Positions 8,505 to 17,783 of a stretch of 64,000 nt of DNA are shown piece by piece. The stretch is from assembly GCA_037893225.1 (NCBI GenBank), contig JAZGUH010000363.1:186001-250000 (forward strand). The letters run 5' to 3'. Each line of letters starts with the position of its first letter. Position 1 is the first letter of the stretch. The notes beneath the pieces are model-generated. The model was not told the DNA's origin and made no database searches. It saw only the letters and a program-made list of their open reading frames with translations. The position numbers and the translations under genes were made by a program. Source of the DNA: Hippasteria phrygiana (lineage: Eukaryota > Echinodermata > Asteroidea > Valvatida > Goniasteridae).

Positions 8505-8567
8505 AGTACTGCCGGTACCAGCCGTTTCGAAGCCAGCATCGGGCCAATTACGATATGTTTGTTGGGT

Positions 8568-8704
8568 GATGGCCGAGACAAGCGAGTAGGTTTTTCGAAC
8601 CTTTTTTTTCTGCATTCTTGCATCAGTGCACATGCTATACAATGGACTAGCCGAGACCCCCACCACGCAACTTAGGCCCAACATTAGTGCATTTTTCGAT
8701 CTGA
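8568..8704. repeat. 138-bp direct repeat, copy 1
   Basis: It begins GATGGCCGAGA and ends TTTTTCGATCTGA. The second copy starts 239 bp later. The pair differs by about ten substitutions and small indels, for example CTTTTTTTTCTG against TGATTTTTTCTG. No terminal inverted repeats were seen, so a local tandem duplication is the simplest reading. Confidence 0.85.
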
Positions 8705-8806
8705 TGTTCAACGAAATTGCGCACAATCTTGATACTTATGGAAAGAGGGACTCATCAGCAACATCCAGACCAATTTCCTGCTCCGCAGGCCCAAGTTCAG
8801 CCAAAT

Positions 8807-8944
8807 GATGGCCGAGATAAGCGAGTAGGTTTTTTCGAACTGATTTTTTCTGCATTCCCGCATGAGTGTACATGCTATACAATGGCCTAGCCGAGACCCC
8901 CACCACGCAACTTAGGCCCAAAATTAGTGCATTTTTCGATCTGA
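8807..8944. repeat. 138-bp direct repeat, copy 2
   Basis: Copy of 8568-8704. It ends exactly where GTGTTAAAGTGC, the first satellite-like sequence, begins. The right breakpoint of the duplication therefore coincides with the edge of the satellite domain. Confidence 0.85.
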
Positions 8945-9005
8945 GTGTTAAAGTGCAAGTGCTAGACAGTGATAGTGTGCAAGTGCTGGAGTTAGAGTGT
9001 TTGAG
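8945..9005. repeat. Degenerate lead-in to the satellite
   Basis: AGTGCAAGTGCTAGACAGTG, GTGCAAGTGCTGGAGTTAGA and GTGTTTGAG are loosely repeated GTGCAAGTG/GAGTTAGAGTG words. The same words occur in the tail after every C block and at the end of every D block, so this looks like the ancestral low-order repeat into which C was inserted. Confidence 0.6.
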
Positions 9006-9138
9006 TTAGGGCCTTGTCACACAAGGCAACTTTAACAAGCAATTTGTGGGCAAGTGACAGCGCTGCAAACGAAAAGAAATTCTTGAAGTGCAATAAGGAC
9101 ATTTTTCTTCTTAAGACAATTTGGTGAAAATAAAAAAT
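9006..9138. mobile_element. Block C, edge copy, 3'-truncated
   Basis: It starts TTAGGGCCTTGTCACACAAG and follows block C up to AAATAAAAAATT. It then breaks directly into a 15-mer array. It has GTCACACA, matching the right terminus of C better than the array copies do, and several private differences (GTGACAGCG, AACGAAAAG, TTGAAGTGC, AATAAGGAC). It is the most divergent and probably the oldest C in the window. Confidence 0.85.
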
Positions 9139-9409
9139 TGAGAGTGCGGGTTTTGAGAGTGCGGGTTTTGAGAGTGCGGGTTTTGAGAGTGCGGGTTTTG
9201 AGAGTGCGGGTTTTGAGAGTGCGGGTTTTGAGAGTGCGGGTTTTGAGAGTGCGGGTTTTGAGAGTGCGGGTTTTGAGAGTGCGGGTTTTGAGAGTGCGGG
9301 TTTTGAGAGTGCGGGTTTTGAGAGTGCGGGTTTTGAGAGTGCGGGTTTTGAGAGTGCGGATTTTGAGAGTGCGGGTTTTGAGAGTGCGGATTTTGAGAGT
9401 GCGGGTTTT
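9139..9409. repeat. 15-mer array, GAGAGTGCGGGTTTT variant, 18 copies
   Basis: This is the only array whose linker is TTTTGAGAG rather than TTTTAAGGG, TTTTAGGGG or TTTTAAGAG. Two copies carry GCGGA. The unit has one GGG only, so it does not fit the G-quadruplex consensus with short loops. Confidence 0.95.
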
Positions 9410-9494
9410 GTGGGCAAGTAACAGCGCTGCAGCCGAAAAGTTGTTAGAGTTAAGGGTTTGAGTGCAAGTGTTAGGGTTAAGGTTCGAGTTAGGG
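9410..9494. repeat. Junction of C and D fragments
   Basis: About 30 bp of C (TGTGGGCAAGTAACAGCGCT to GCCGAAAAG) are fused to the last part of D (TTGTTAGAGTTAAGGG to GGTTCGAGTTAGGG). The break on the left falls in TTTTGTGGG, shared by the 15-mer and C, and suggests microhomology-mediated joining. Confidence 0.8.
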
Positions 9495-10006
9495 TGCGGG
9501 TTTTAAGGGTGCGGGTTTTAAGGGTGCGGGTTTTAAGGGTGCGGGTTTTAAGGGTGCGGGTTTTAAGGGTGCGGGTTTTAAGGGTGCGGGTTTTAAGGGT
9601 GCGGGTTTTAAGGGTGCGGGTTTTAAGGGTGCGGGTTTTAAGGGTGCGGGTTTTAAGGGTGCGGGTTTTAAGGGTGCGGGTTTTAAGGGTGCGGGTTTTA
9701 AGGGTGCGGGTTTTAAGGGTGCGGGTTTTAAGGGTGCGGGTTTTAAGGGTGCGGGTTTTAAGGGTGCGGGTTTTAAGGGTGCGGGTTTTAAGGGTGCGGG
9801 TTTTAAGGGTGCGGGTTTTAAGGGTGCGGGTTTTAAGGGTGCGGGTTTTAAGGGTGCGGGTTTTAAGGGTGCGGGTTTTAAGGGTGCGGGTTTTAAGGGT
9901 GCGGGTTTTAAGGGTGCGGGTTTTAAGGGTGCGGGTTTTAAGGGTGCGGGTTTTAAGGGTGCGGGTTTTAAGGGTGCAGGTTTTAAGGGTGCGGGTTTTG
10001 GTTTTA
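9495..10006. repeat. 15-mer array, AAGGGTGCGGGTTTT variant, 34 copies
   Basis: The longest and most uniform array in the window. Only one of about 34 copies differs in the hexamer (GCAGG near 9978). Every unit has two GGG runs separated by 3 and 6 nt, so the whole array fits the G-quadruplex consensus on the plus strand. Confidence 0.95.
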
Positions 10007-10017
10007 AGAGTGCTAGA

Positions 10018-10081
10018 GTTAAGGCCTTGTTACACAATGCAATTTTAACAAGCAATTTGTGGGCAAGAGACAGAGATAGAT
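10018..10081. mobile_element. Block C, internally deleted copy
   Basis: It begins TTAAGGCCTTGTTACACAAT. After GTGGGCAAG it jumps to AGACAGAGATAGATAG of the tail, losing about 155 bp of C and most of the tail. The first terminus also carries TTAAGGCC rather than TTAGGGCC. Confidence 0.8.
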
Positions 10082-10371
10082 AGAGAGAGTGTTAGACTTA
10101 CTCGTCTACAAAACACCATAGGTCTGTTGTGCTGATCTAAGCCCGCATCCTACAGCATGATTTCATATGCTCTCTATCTCACTAGGCCTTTCAGTTCTGT
10201 CCAGGATATAATCTTGTAAGGCCTCGAGGTCTTGAATAGCCAGGAGCCGGAGGTAGATCTCTCCTAGAGTTGATGGAAAAATAGAGTAAGCGAGTTAGGG
10301 GTGTTCAAATTAGTTGTTAGAATTAAGGGTTTGAGTGCAAGTGTTAGGGTTAAGGTTCGAGTTAGAGTACG
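10082..10371. repeat. Block D, first copy (D1)
   Basis: It differs from later D copies at several sites: CAGGATATAATCTTGTAAGG, GAATAGCCAGG, GGTAGATCTCTCC, CCTAGAGTTGATGG and GTTCGAGTTAGAGTACGG. It has gcccGc rather than gcccAc. It is the most divergent D in the window, as expected at an array edge. Confidence 0.85.
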
Positions 10372-10465
10372 GGTTTTAAGGGTGCGGGTTTTAAGGGTGC
10401 GGGTTTTAAGAGTGCGGGTTTTAAGAGTGCGGGTTTTAAGAGTGCGGGTTTTAAGAGTGCTAGAG
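10372..10465. repeat. Short 15-mer array, about 6 copies
   Basis: It starts with TACGGG in place of TGCGGG, passes through AAGGG units, and ends in AAGAG units before GCTAGAG. This is the same polarity seen in later arrays. Confidence 0.85.
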
Positions 10466-10655
10466 TTAGGGCCTTGTTACACAATGCAATTTGTGGGCAA
10501 GTAACAGCGCTGCAGCCGAAAAGAAATTCTTCAAGTGCAATAAGGACATTTTTCTTCTTAAGACAATTTGGTGAAAATACAAAATTCCATGTTTTTCTAT
10601 GTGGAATTTGGTTGGACCCGATTGCCTGAAAATTGTCCTGTGTGACATGGCCCTT
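10466..10655. mobile_element. Block C with a 12-bp deletion (C1)
   Basis: The segment TTTAACAAGCAA is missing between two AATT words, giving CAATGCAATTTGTGGG. It also keeps AATAAGGACATT, as in the edge copy, where later copies have AATAAAGACATT. It is therefore intermediate between the edge copy and the amplified form. Confidence 0.85.
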
Positions 10656-10710
10656 AGAGTGAGAGTGCTTGTGTTCGGGTTAGAATGTGAGAGTAAGAGA
10701 TAGAGAGACA

Positions 10711-11000
10711 GGGATAGATAGAGTGTTAGACTTACTCGTCTACAAAACACCATAGGTCTGTTGTGCTGATCTAAGCCCGCATCCTACAGCATGATTTCAT
10801 ATGCTCTCTATCTCACTAGGCCTTTCAGTTCTGTCCAGGATAATCTTGTATGGCCTCGAGGTCTTGAACAGCCAGGAGCCGGAGGTTTATCTCTCCTGGA
10901 GTTGATGGAAAAATAGAGTAAGCGAGTTAGGGGTGTTCAAATTAGTTGTTAAGAGTTAAGGGTTTGAGTGCAAGTGTTAGGGTTAACGTTCAAGTTAGAG
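10711..11000. repeat. Block D, representative copy (D2), 290 bp
   Basis: Runs from GGGATAGATAGAGTGTTAGA to CGTTCAAGTTAGAG. The first ~200 bp look like unique sequence (TTACTCGTCTACAAAACACC, then GGCCTCGAGGTCTTGAACAG). The last ~80 bp (AAGAGTTAAGGGTTTGAGTG, GTGTTAGGGTTAACG) resemble the degenerate lead-in repeat. CCAGGAG and CTCCTGG form a 7-bp hairpin stem with a 14-nt loop. The 31 copies differ at few sites, chiefly gcccGc/gcccAc and AGTAAGC/AGTAAGT. I found no terminal repeats, tRNA boxes, 5S or snRNA resemblance. Origin unknown. Confidence 0.9.
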
Positions 11001-11338
11001 TGCAGGTTTTAAGGGTGCGGGTTTTAGGGGTGCGGGTTTTAGGGGTGCGGGTTTTAGGGGTGCGGGTTTTAGGGGTGCGGGTTTTAGGGGTGCGGGTTTT
11101 AGGGGTGCGGGTTTTAGGGGTGCGGGTTTTAGGGGTGCGGGTTTTAGGGGTGCGGGTTTTAGGGGTGCGGGTTTTAGGGGTGCAGGTTTTAAGGGTGCGG
11201 GTTTTAAGGGTGCGGGTTTTAAGGGTGCGGGTTTTAAGGGTGCGGGTTTTAAGAGTGCGGGTTTTAAGAGTGCGGGTTTTAAGAGTGCGGGTTTTAAGAG
11301 TGCGGGTTTTAAGAGTGCGGGTTTTAAGAGTGCTAGAG

Positions 11339-11542
11339 TTAGGGCCTTGTTACACACTGCAATTTTAACAAGCAATTTGTGGGCAAGTAACAGCGCTGCA
11401 GCCGAAAAGAAATTCTTCAAGTGCAATAAAGACATTTTTCTTCTTAAGACAATTTGGTGAAAATACAAAATTCCATGTTTTTCTATGTGGAATTTGGTTG
11501 GACCCGATTGCCTGAAAATTGTCCTGTGTGACATGGCCCTTA
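11339..11542. mobile_element. Block C, representative copy: PIF/Harbinger-like MITE
   Basis: TTA (11339-11341) and TTA (11540-11542) flank a 198-bp body beginning GGGCCTTGTTACACA and ending TGTGTGACATGGCCC. Read inward, the ends match at about 20 of 25 positions: GGGCC, TGT, ACACA and CAATTTT are shared. A 3-bp TTA duplication with GGGCC ends is the signature of PIF/Harbinger (Tourist-type) MITEs. Inside, AAATTCCA (11468-11475) and TGGAATTT (11488-11495) form a second hairpin. There is no transposase. One minus-strand frame of 66 codons is open through most copies but is not called, because the same frame is closed by single-base deletions in copies at 60806 and 61703. Sub-variants: GGTGAAAATACAAAATT, TTGTGAAAATAAAAAATT, and AATAAATAATT forms. 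Confidence 0.8.
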
Positions 11543-11597
11543 GAGTGAGAGTGCTTGTGTTCGGGTTAGAATGTGAGAGTAAGAGATAAAGAGACAG
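11543..11597. repeat. 55-bp tail after block C (representative)
   Basis: Runs from GAGTGAGAGTGCTTGTGTTC through GGGTTAGAATGTGAGAGTAA to AGAGACAG. It always follows C and leads either straight into a 15-mer array (AGGTTTTAAGGG) or into D (GGATAGATAG). Its GAGTGAGAGTG start is what would follow the TTA target if C were removed, restoring GAGTTAGAGTGAGAGTG. Confidence 0.85.
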
Positions 11598-12425
11598 AGG
11601 TTTTAAGGGTGCGGGTTTTAAGGGTGCGGGTTTTAGGGGTGCGGGTTTTAGGGGTGCGGGTTTTAGGGGTGCGGGTTTTAGGGGTGCGGGTTTTAGGGGT
11701 GCGGGTTTTAGGGGTGCGGGTTTTAGGGGTGCGGGTTTTAAGGGTGCGGGTTTTAGGGGTGCGGGTTTTAAGGGTGCGGGTTTTAAGGGTGCAGGTTTTA
11801 GGGGTGCGGGTTTTAGGGGTGCGGGTTTTAAGGGTGCGGGTTTTAGGGGTGCGGGTTTTAAGGGTGCGGGTTTTAAGTTAGGGCCTTGTTACACAATGCA
11901 ATTTTAACAAGCAATTTGTGGGCAAGTAACAGCGCTGCAGCCGAAAAGAAATTCTTCAAGTGCAATAAAGACATTTTTCTTCTTAAGACAATTTGGTGAA
12001 AATACAAAATTCCATGTTTTTCTATGTGGAATTTGGTTGGACCCGATTGCCTGAAAATTGTCCTGTGTGACATGGCCCTTAGAGTGAGAGTGCTTGTGTT
12101 CGGGTTAGAATGTGAGAGTAAGAGATAGAGAGACAGGGATAGATAGAGTGTTAGACTTACTCGTCTACAAAACACCATAGGTCTGTTGTGCTGATCTAAG
12201 CCCACATCCTACAGCATGATTTCATATGCTCTCTATCTCACTAGGCCTTTCAGTTCTGTCCAGGATAATCTTGTATGGCCTCGAGGTCTTGAACAGCCAG
12301 GAGCCGGAGGTTTATCTCTCCTGGAGTTGATGGAAAAATAGAGTAAGCGAGTTAGGGGTGTTCAAATTAGTTGTTAAGAGTTAAGGGTTTGAGTGCAAGT
12401 GTTAGGGTTAACGTTCAAGTTAGAG

Positions 12426-14789
12426 TGCAGGTTTTAAGGGTGCGGGTTTTAAGGGTGCGGGTTTTAAGGGTGCGGGTTTTAAGGGTGCGGGTTTTAAGGG
12501 TGAGGGTTTTAAAAGTGCGGGTTTTAAGAGTGCGGGTTTTAAGAGTGCGGGTTTAAAGAGTGCTAGAGTTAGGGCCTTGTTACACACTGCAATTTTAACA
12601 AGCAATTTGTGGGCAAGTAACAGCGCTGCAGCCGAAAAGAAATTCTTCAAGTGCAATAAAGACATTTTTCTTCTTAAGACAATTTTGTGAAAATAAAAAA
12701 TTCCATGTTTTTCTATGTGGAATTTGGTTGGACCCGATTGCCTGAAAATTGTCCTGTGTGACATGGCCCTTAGAGTGAGAGTGCTTGTGTTCGGGTTAGA
12801 ATGTGAGAGTAAGAGATAAAGAGACAGAGGTTTTAAGGGTGCGGGTTTTAAGGGTGCGGGTTTTAGGGGTGCGGGTTTTAGGGGTGCGGGTTTTAGGGGT
12901 GCGGGTTTTAGGGGTGCGGGTTTTAGGGGTGCGGGTTTTAGGGGTGCGGGTTTTAGGGGTGCGGGTTTTAGGGGTGCGGGTTTTAGGGGTGCGGGTTTTA
13001 AGGGTGCGGGTTTTAGGGGTGCGGGTTTTAGGGGTGCGGGTTTTAAGGGTGCAGGTTTTAAGTTAGGGCCTTGTTACACAATGCAATTTTAACAAGCAAT
13101 TTGTGGGCAAGTAACAGCACTGCAGCCGAAAAGAAATTCTTCAAGTGCAATAAAGACATTTTTCTTCTTAAGACAATTTTGTGAAAATAAAAAATTCCAT
13201 GTTTTTCTATGTGGAATTTGGTTGGACCCGATTGCCTGAAAATTGTCCTGTGTGACATGGCCCTTAGAGTGAGAGTGCTTGTGTTCGGGTTAGAATGTGA
13301 GAGTAAGAGATAGAGAGACAGAGGTTTTAAGGGTGCGGGTTTTAGGGGGTGCGGGTTTTAGGGGGTGCGGGTTTTAGGGGTGCGGGTTTTAGGGGTGCGG
13401 GTTTTAGGGGTGCGGGTTTTAGGGGTGCGGGTTTTAGGGGTGCGGGTTTTAGGGGTGCGGGTTTTAGGGGTGCGGGTTTTAGGGGTGCGGGTTTTAGGGG
13501 TGCGGGTTTTAAGGGTGCGGGTTTTAGGGGTGCGGGTTTTAGGGGTGCGGGTTTTAAGGGTGCGGGTTTTAGGGGTGCGGGTTTTAAGGGTGCGGGTTTT
13601 AAGTTAGGGCCTTGTTACACAATGCAATTTTAACAAGCAATTTGTGGGCAAGTAACAGCGCTGCAGCCGAAAAGAAATTCTTCAAGTGCAATAAAGACAT
13701 TTTTCTTCTTAAGACAATTTGGTGAAAATACAAAATTCCATGTTTTTCTATGTGGAATTTGGTTGGACCCGATTGCCTGAAAATTGTCCTGTGTGACATG
13801 GCCCTTAGAGTGAGAGTGCTTGTGTTCGGGTTAGAATGTGAGAGTAAGAGATAGAGAGACAGAGGTTTTAAGGGTGCGGGTTTTAAGGGTGCGGGTTTTA
13901 AGGGTGCGGGTTTTAGGGGTGCGGGTTTTAGGGGTGCGGGTTTTAGGGGTGCGGGTTTTAGGGGTGCGGGTTTTAGGGGTGCGGGTTTTAGGGGTGCGGG
14001 TTTTAGGGGTGCGGGTTTTAGGGGTGCGGGTTTTAGGGGTGCGGGTTTTAGGGGTGCGGGTTTTAGGGGTGCGGGTTTTAGGGGTGCGGGTTTTAGGGGT
14101 GCGGGTTTTAGGGGTGCGGGTTTTAGGGTGCGGGTTTTAAGGGTGCGGGTTTTAAGGGTGCGGGTTTTAAGGGTGAGGGTTTTAAGAGTGCGGGTTTTAA
14201 GAGTGCGGGTTTTAAGAGTGCGGGTTTTAAGAGTGCTAGAGTTAGGGCCTTGTTACACACTGCAATTTTAACAAGCAATTTGTGGGCAAGTAACAGCGCT
14301 GCAGCCGAAAAGAAATTCTTCAAGTGCAATAAAGACATTTTTCTTCTTAGGACAATTTGGTGAAAATAAAAAATTCCATGTTTTTCTATGTGGAATTTGG
14401 TTGGACCCGATTGCCTGAAAATTGTCCTGTGTGACATGGCCCTTAGAGTGAGAGTGCTTGTGTTCGGGTTAGAATGTGAGAGTAAGAGATAGAGAGACAG
14501 GGATAGATAGAGTGTTAGACTTACTCGTCTACAAAACACCATAGGTCTGTTGTGCTGATCTAAGCCCACATCCTACAGCATGATTTCATATGCTCTCTAT
14601 CTCACTAGGCCTTTCAGTTCTGTCCAGGATAATCTTGTATGGCCTCGAGGTCTTGAACAGCCAGGAGCCGGAGGTTTATCTCTCCTGGAGTTGATGGAAA
14701 AATAGAGTAAGCGAGTTAGGGGTGTTCAAATTAGTTGTTAAGAGTTAAGGGTTTGAGTGCAAGTGTTAGGGTTAACGTTCAAGTTAGAG
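12426..14789. repeat. Higher-order segment 2
   Basis: 9 15-mers; C 12569-12772; ~16; C 13063-13266; ~18; C 13604-13807; ~25; C 14242-14445; D 14500-14789. The first array ends with GGGTTTAAAGAG (one T lost), the marker of one position in the higher-order repeat. The array at 13322 has two 16-bp units with GGGGG. The array at 13863 contains a 14-bp unit (TTTTAGGGTGCGG near 14125) that shifts the frame. Confidence 0.9.
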
Positions 14790-17783
14790 TGCAGGTTTTA
14801 AGGGTGCGGGTTTTAAGGGTGCGGGTTTTAAGGGTGAGGGTTTTAAAAGTGCGGGTTTTAAGAGTGCGGGTTTTAAGAGTGCGGGTTTAAAGAGTGCTAG
14901 AGTTAGGGCCTTGTTACACACTGCAATTTTAACAAGCAATTTGTGGGCAAGTAACAGCGCTGCAGCCGAAAAGAAATTCTTCAAGAGTAATAAAGACATT
15001 TTTCTTCTTAAGACAATTTTGTGAAAATAAAAAATTCCATGTTTTTCTATGTGGAATTTGGTTGGACCCGATTGCCTGAAAATTGTCCTGTGTGACATGG
15101 CCCTTAGAGTGAGAGTGCTTGTGTTCGGGTTAGAATGTGAGAGTAAGAGATAAAGAGACAGAGGTTTTAAGGGTGCGGGTTTTAAGGGTGCGGGTTTTAG
15201 GGGTGCGGGTTTTAGGGGTGCGGGTTTTAGGGGTGCGGGTTTTAGGGGTGCGGGTTTTAGGGGTGCGGGTTTTAGGGGTGCGGGTTTTAGGGGTGCGGGT
15301 TTTAGGGGTGCGGGTTTTAGGGGTGCGGGTTTTAGGGGTGCGGGTTTTAGGGGTGCGGGTTTTAAGGGTGCGGGTTTTAAGTTAGGGCCTTGTTACACAA
15401 TGCAATTTTAACAAGCAATTTGTGGGCAAGTAACAGCGCTGCAGCCGAAAAGAAATTCTTCAAGTGCAATAAAGACATTTTTCTTCTTAAGACAATTTTG
15501 TGAAAATAAAAAATTCCATGTTTTTCTATGTGGAATTTGGTTGGACCCGATTGCCTGAAAATTGTCCTGTGTGACATGGCCCTTAGAGTGAGAGTGCTTG
15601 TGTTCGGGTTAGAATGTGAGAGTAAGAGATAGAGAGACAGAGGTTTTAAGGGTGCGGGTTTTAGGGGGTGCGGGTTTTAGGGGGTGCGGGTTTTAGGGGT
15701 GCGGGTTTTAGGGGTGCGGGTTTTAGGGGTGCGGGTTTTAGGGGTGCGGGTTTTAGGGGTGCGGGTTTTAAGGGTGCGGGTTTTAGGGGTGCGGGTTTTA
15801 GGGGTGCGGGTTTTAAGGGTCCGGGTTTTAGGGGTGCGGGTTTTAAGGGTGCGGGTTTTAAGTTAGGGCCTTGTTACACAATGCAATTTTAACAAGCAAT
15901 TTGTGGGCAAGTAACAGCGCTGCAGCCGAAAAGAAATTCTTCAAGTGCAATAAAGACATTTTTCTTCTTAAGACAATTTTGTGAAAATAAAAAATTCCAT
16001 GTTTTTCTATGTGGAATTTGGTTGGACCCGATTGCCTGAAAATTGTCCTGTGTGACATGGCCCTTAGAGTGAGAGTGCTTGTGTTCGGGTTAGAATGTGA
16101 GAGTAAGAGATAGAGAGACAGAGGTTTTAAGGGTGCGGGTTTTAAGGGTGCGGGTTTTAGGGGTGCGGGTTTTAGGGGTGCGGGTTTTATGGGTGCGGGT
16201 TTTAGGGGTGCGGGTTTTAGGGGTGCGGGTTTTAGGGGTGCGGGTTTTAGGGGTGCGGGTTTTAGGGGTGCGGGTTTTAGGGGTGCGGGTTTTAAGGGTG
16301 CGGGTTTTAAGTTAGGGCCTTGTTACACAATGCAATTTTAACAAGCAATTTGTGGGCAAGTAACAGCGCTGCAGCCGAAAAGAAATTCTTCAAGTGCAAT
16401 AAAGACATTTTTCTTCTTAAGACAATTTTGTGAAAATAAAAAATTCCATGTTTTTCTATGTGGAATTTGGTTGGACCCGATTGCCTGAAAATTGTCCTGT
16501 GTGACATGGCCCTTAGAGTGAGAGTGCTTGTGTTCGGGTTAGAATGTGAGAGTAAGAGATAGAGAGACAGAGGTTTTAAGGGTGCGGGTTTTAGGGGGTG
16601 CGGGTTTTAGGGGGTGCGGGTTTTAGGGGTGCGGGTTTTAGGGGTGCGGGTTTTAGGGGTGCGGGTTTTAGGGGTGCGGGTTTTAGGGGTGCGGGTTTTA
16701 AGGGTGCGGGTTTTAAGTTAGGGCCTTGTTACACAATGCAATTTTAACAAGCAATTTGTGGGCAAGTAACAGCGCTGCAGCCGAAAAGAAATTCTTCAAG
16801 TGCAATAAAGACATTTTTCTTCTTAAGACAATTTGGTGAAAATACAAAATTCCATGTTTTTCTATGTGGAATTTGGTTGGACCCGATTGCCTGAAAATTG
16901 TCCTGTGTGACATGGCCCTTAGAGTGAGAGTGCTTGTGTTCGGGTTAGAATGTGAGAGTAAGAGATAGAGAGACAGAGGTTTTAAGGGTGCGGGTTTTAA
17001 GGGTGCGGGTTTTAGGGGTGCGGGTTTTAGGGGTGCGGGTTTTAGGGGTGCGGGTTTTAGGGGTGCGGGTTTTAGGGGTGCGGGTTTTAGGGGTGCGGGT
17101 TTTAGGGGTGCGGGTTTTAGGGTGCGGGTTTTAAGGGTGCGGGTTTTAAGGGTGCGGGTTTTAAGGGTGAGGGTTTTAAGAGTGCGGGTTTTAAGAGTGC
17201 GGGTTTTAAGAGTGCGGGTTTTAAGAGTGCTAGAGTTAGGGCCTTGTTACACACTGCAATTTTAACAAGCAATTTGTGGGCAAGTAACAGCGCGGCAGCC
17301 GAAAAGAAATTCTTCAAGTGCAATAAAGACATTTTTCTTCTTAGGACAATTTGGTGAAAATAAAAAATTCCATGTTTTTCTATGTGGAATTTGGTTGGAC
17401 CCGATTGCCTGAAAATTGTCCTGTGTGACATGGCCCTTAGAGTGAGAGTGCTTGTGTTCGGGTTAGAATGTGAGAGTAAGAGATAGAGAGACAGGGATAG
17501 ATAGAGTGTTAGACTTACTCGTCTACAAAACACCATAGGTCTGTTGTGCTGATCTAAGCCCACATCCTACAGCATGATTTCATATGCTCTCTATCTCACT
17601 AGGCCTTTCAGTTCTGTCCAGGATAATCTTGTATGGCCTCGAGGTCTTGAACAGCCAGGAGCCGGAGGTTTATCTCTCCTGGAGTTGATGGAAAAATAGA
17701 GTAAGCGAGTTAGGGGTGTTCAAATTAGTTGTTAAGAGTTAAGGGTTTGAGTGCAAGTGTTAGGGTTAACGTTCAAGTTAGAG
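14790..17783. repeat. Higher-order segment 3
   Basis: 7 15-mers (with the lost-T marker); C 14903-15106; C 15382-15585; C 15863-16066; C 16312-16515; C 16718-16921; C 17236-17439; D 17494-17783. Five arrays of 10-17 units separate these. The C at 14903 has AAGAGTAATAAAG instead of AAGTGCAATAAAG. 16-bp GGGGG units occur at about 15663 and 16592. Single variants: CCGGG near 15820, TTTTATGGG near 16188, GCGCGGCAG in the C at 17236. The last array again has the 14-bp unit, so this segment's end copies that of segment 2 at a distance of 2,994 bp. Confidence 0.9.

Larger units (their letters stand above)
7448..8567. other. Unassigned sequence
   Basis: No gene was recognised. It contains the 14-bp triple repeat at 8107-8140 and the hairpin at 8484-8504. 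A CpG-rich patch lies at about 8300-8400, with several GCGCGGTGC words in direct and inverted form. Open frames near 8402-8726 have no known domain and overlap the 138-bp direct repeat. Confidence 0.5.
11001..12425. repeat. Higher-order segment 1
   Basis: Array of 22 15-mers (11001-11335), C at 11339-11542, tail, about 18 15-mers (11598-11877), C at 11878-12081, tail, D at 12136-12425. The first array is unusually long for one that follows D, and shows the full order AAGGG, AGGGG, AAGGG, AAGAG. The tail at 11543 has AGATAAAGAG, a marker shared with five other tails in 12-29 kb. Confidence 0.9.

Noticed and set aside
8402..8921. Short frames across the 138-bp direct repeat
   Set aside because: Similar peptides appear only because the DNA is duplicated; indels between the copies shift frame, so there is no sign of coding constraint.
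9458..10048. Plus-strand Val-Arg-Val-Leu-Arg repeat protein
   Set aside because: Tandem translation of one 15-mer 34 times; no start context, no flanking exon, and the opposite strand is open too.
10711..11000. tRNA, 5S rRNA or snRNA gene inside block D
   Set aside because: No box A/box B pair, no 5S internal control region and no U-snRNA landmark could be matched; the CTTGAACAG word is not a box B.
11543..11597. CENP-B box in the tail (TTCGGGTTAGAATG)
   Set aside because: It has a TTCG word, but the spacing to a CGGG element required by the CENP-B box is absent.
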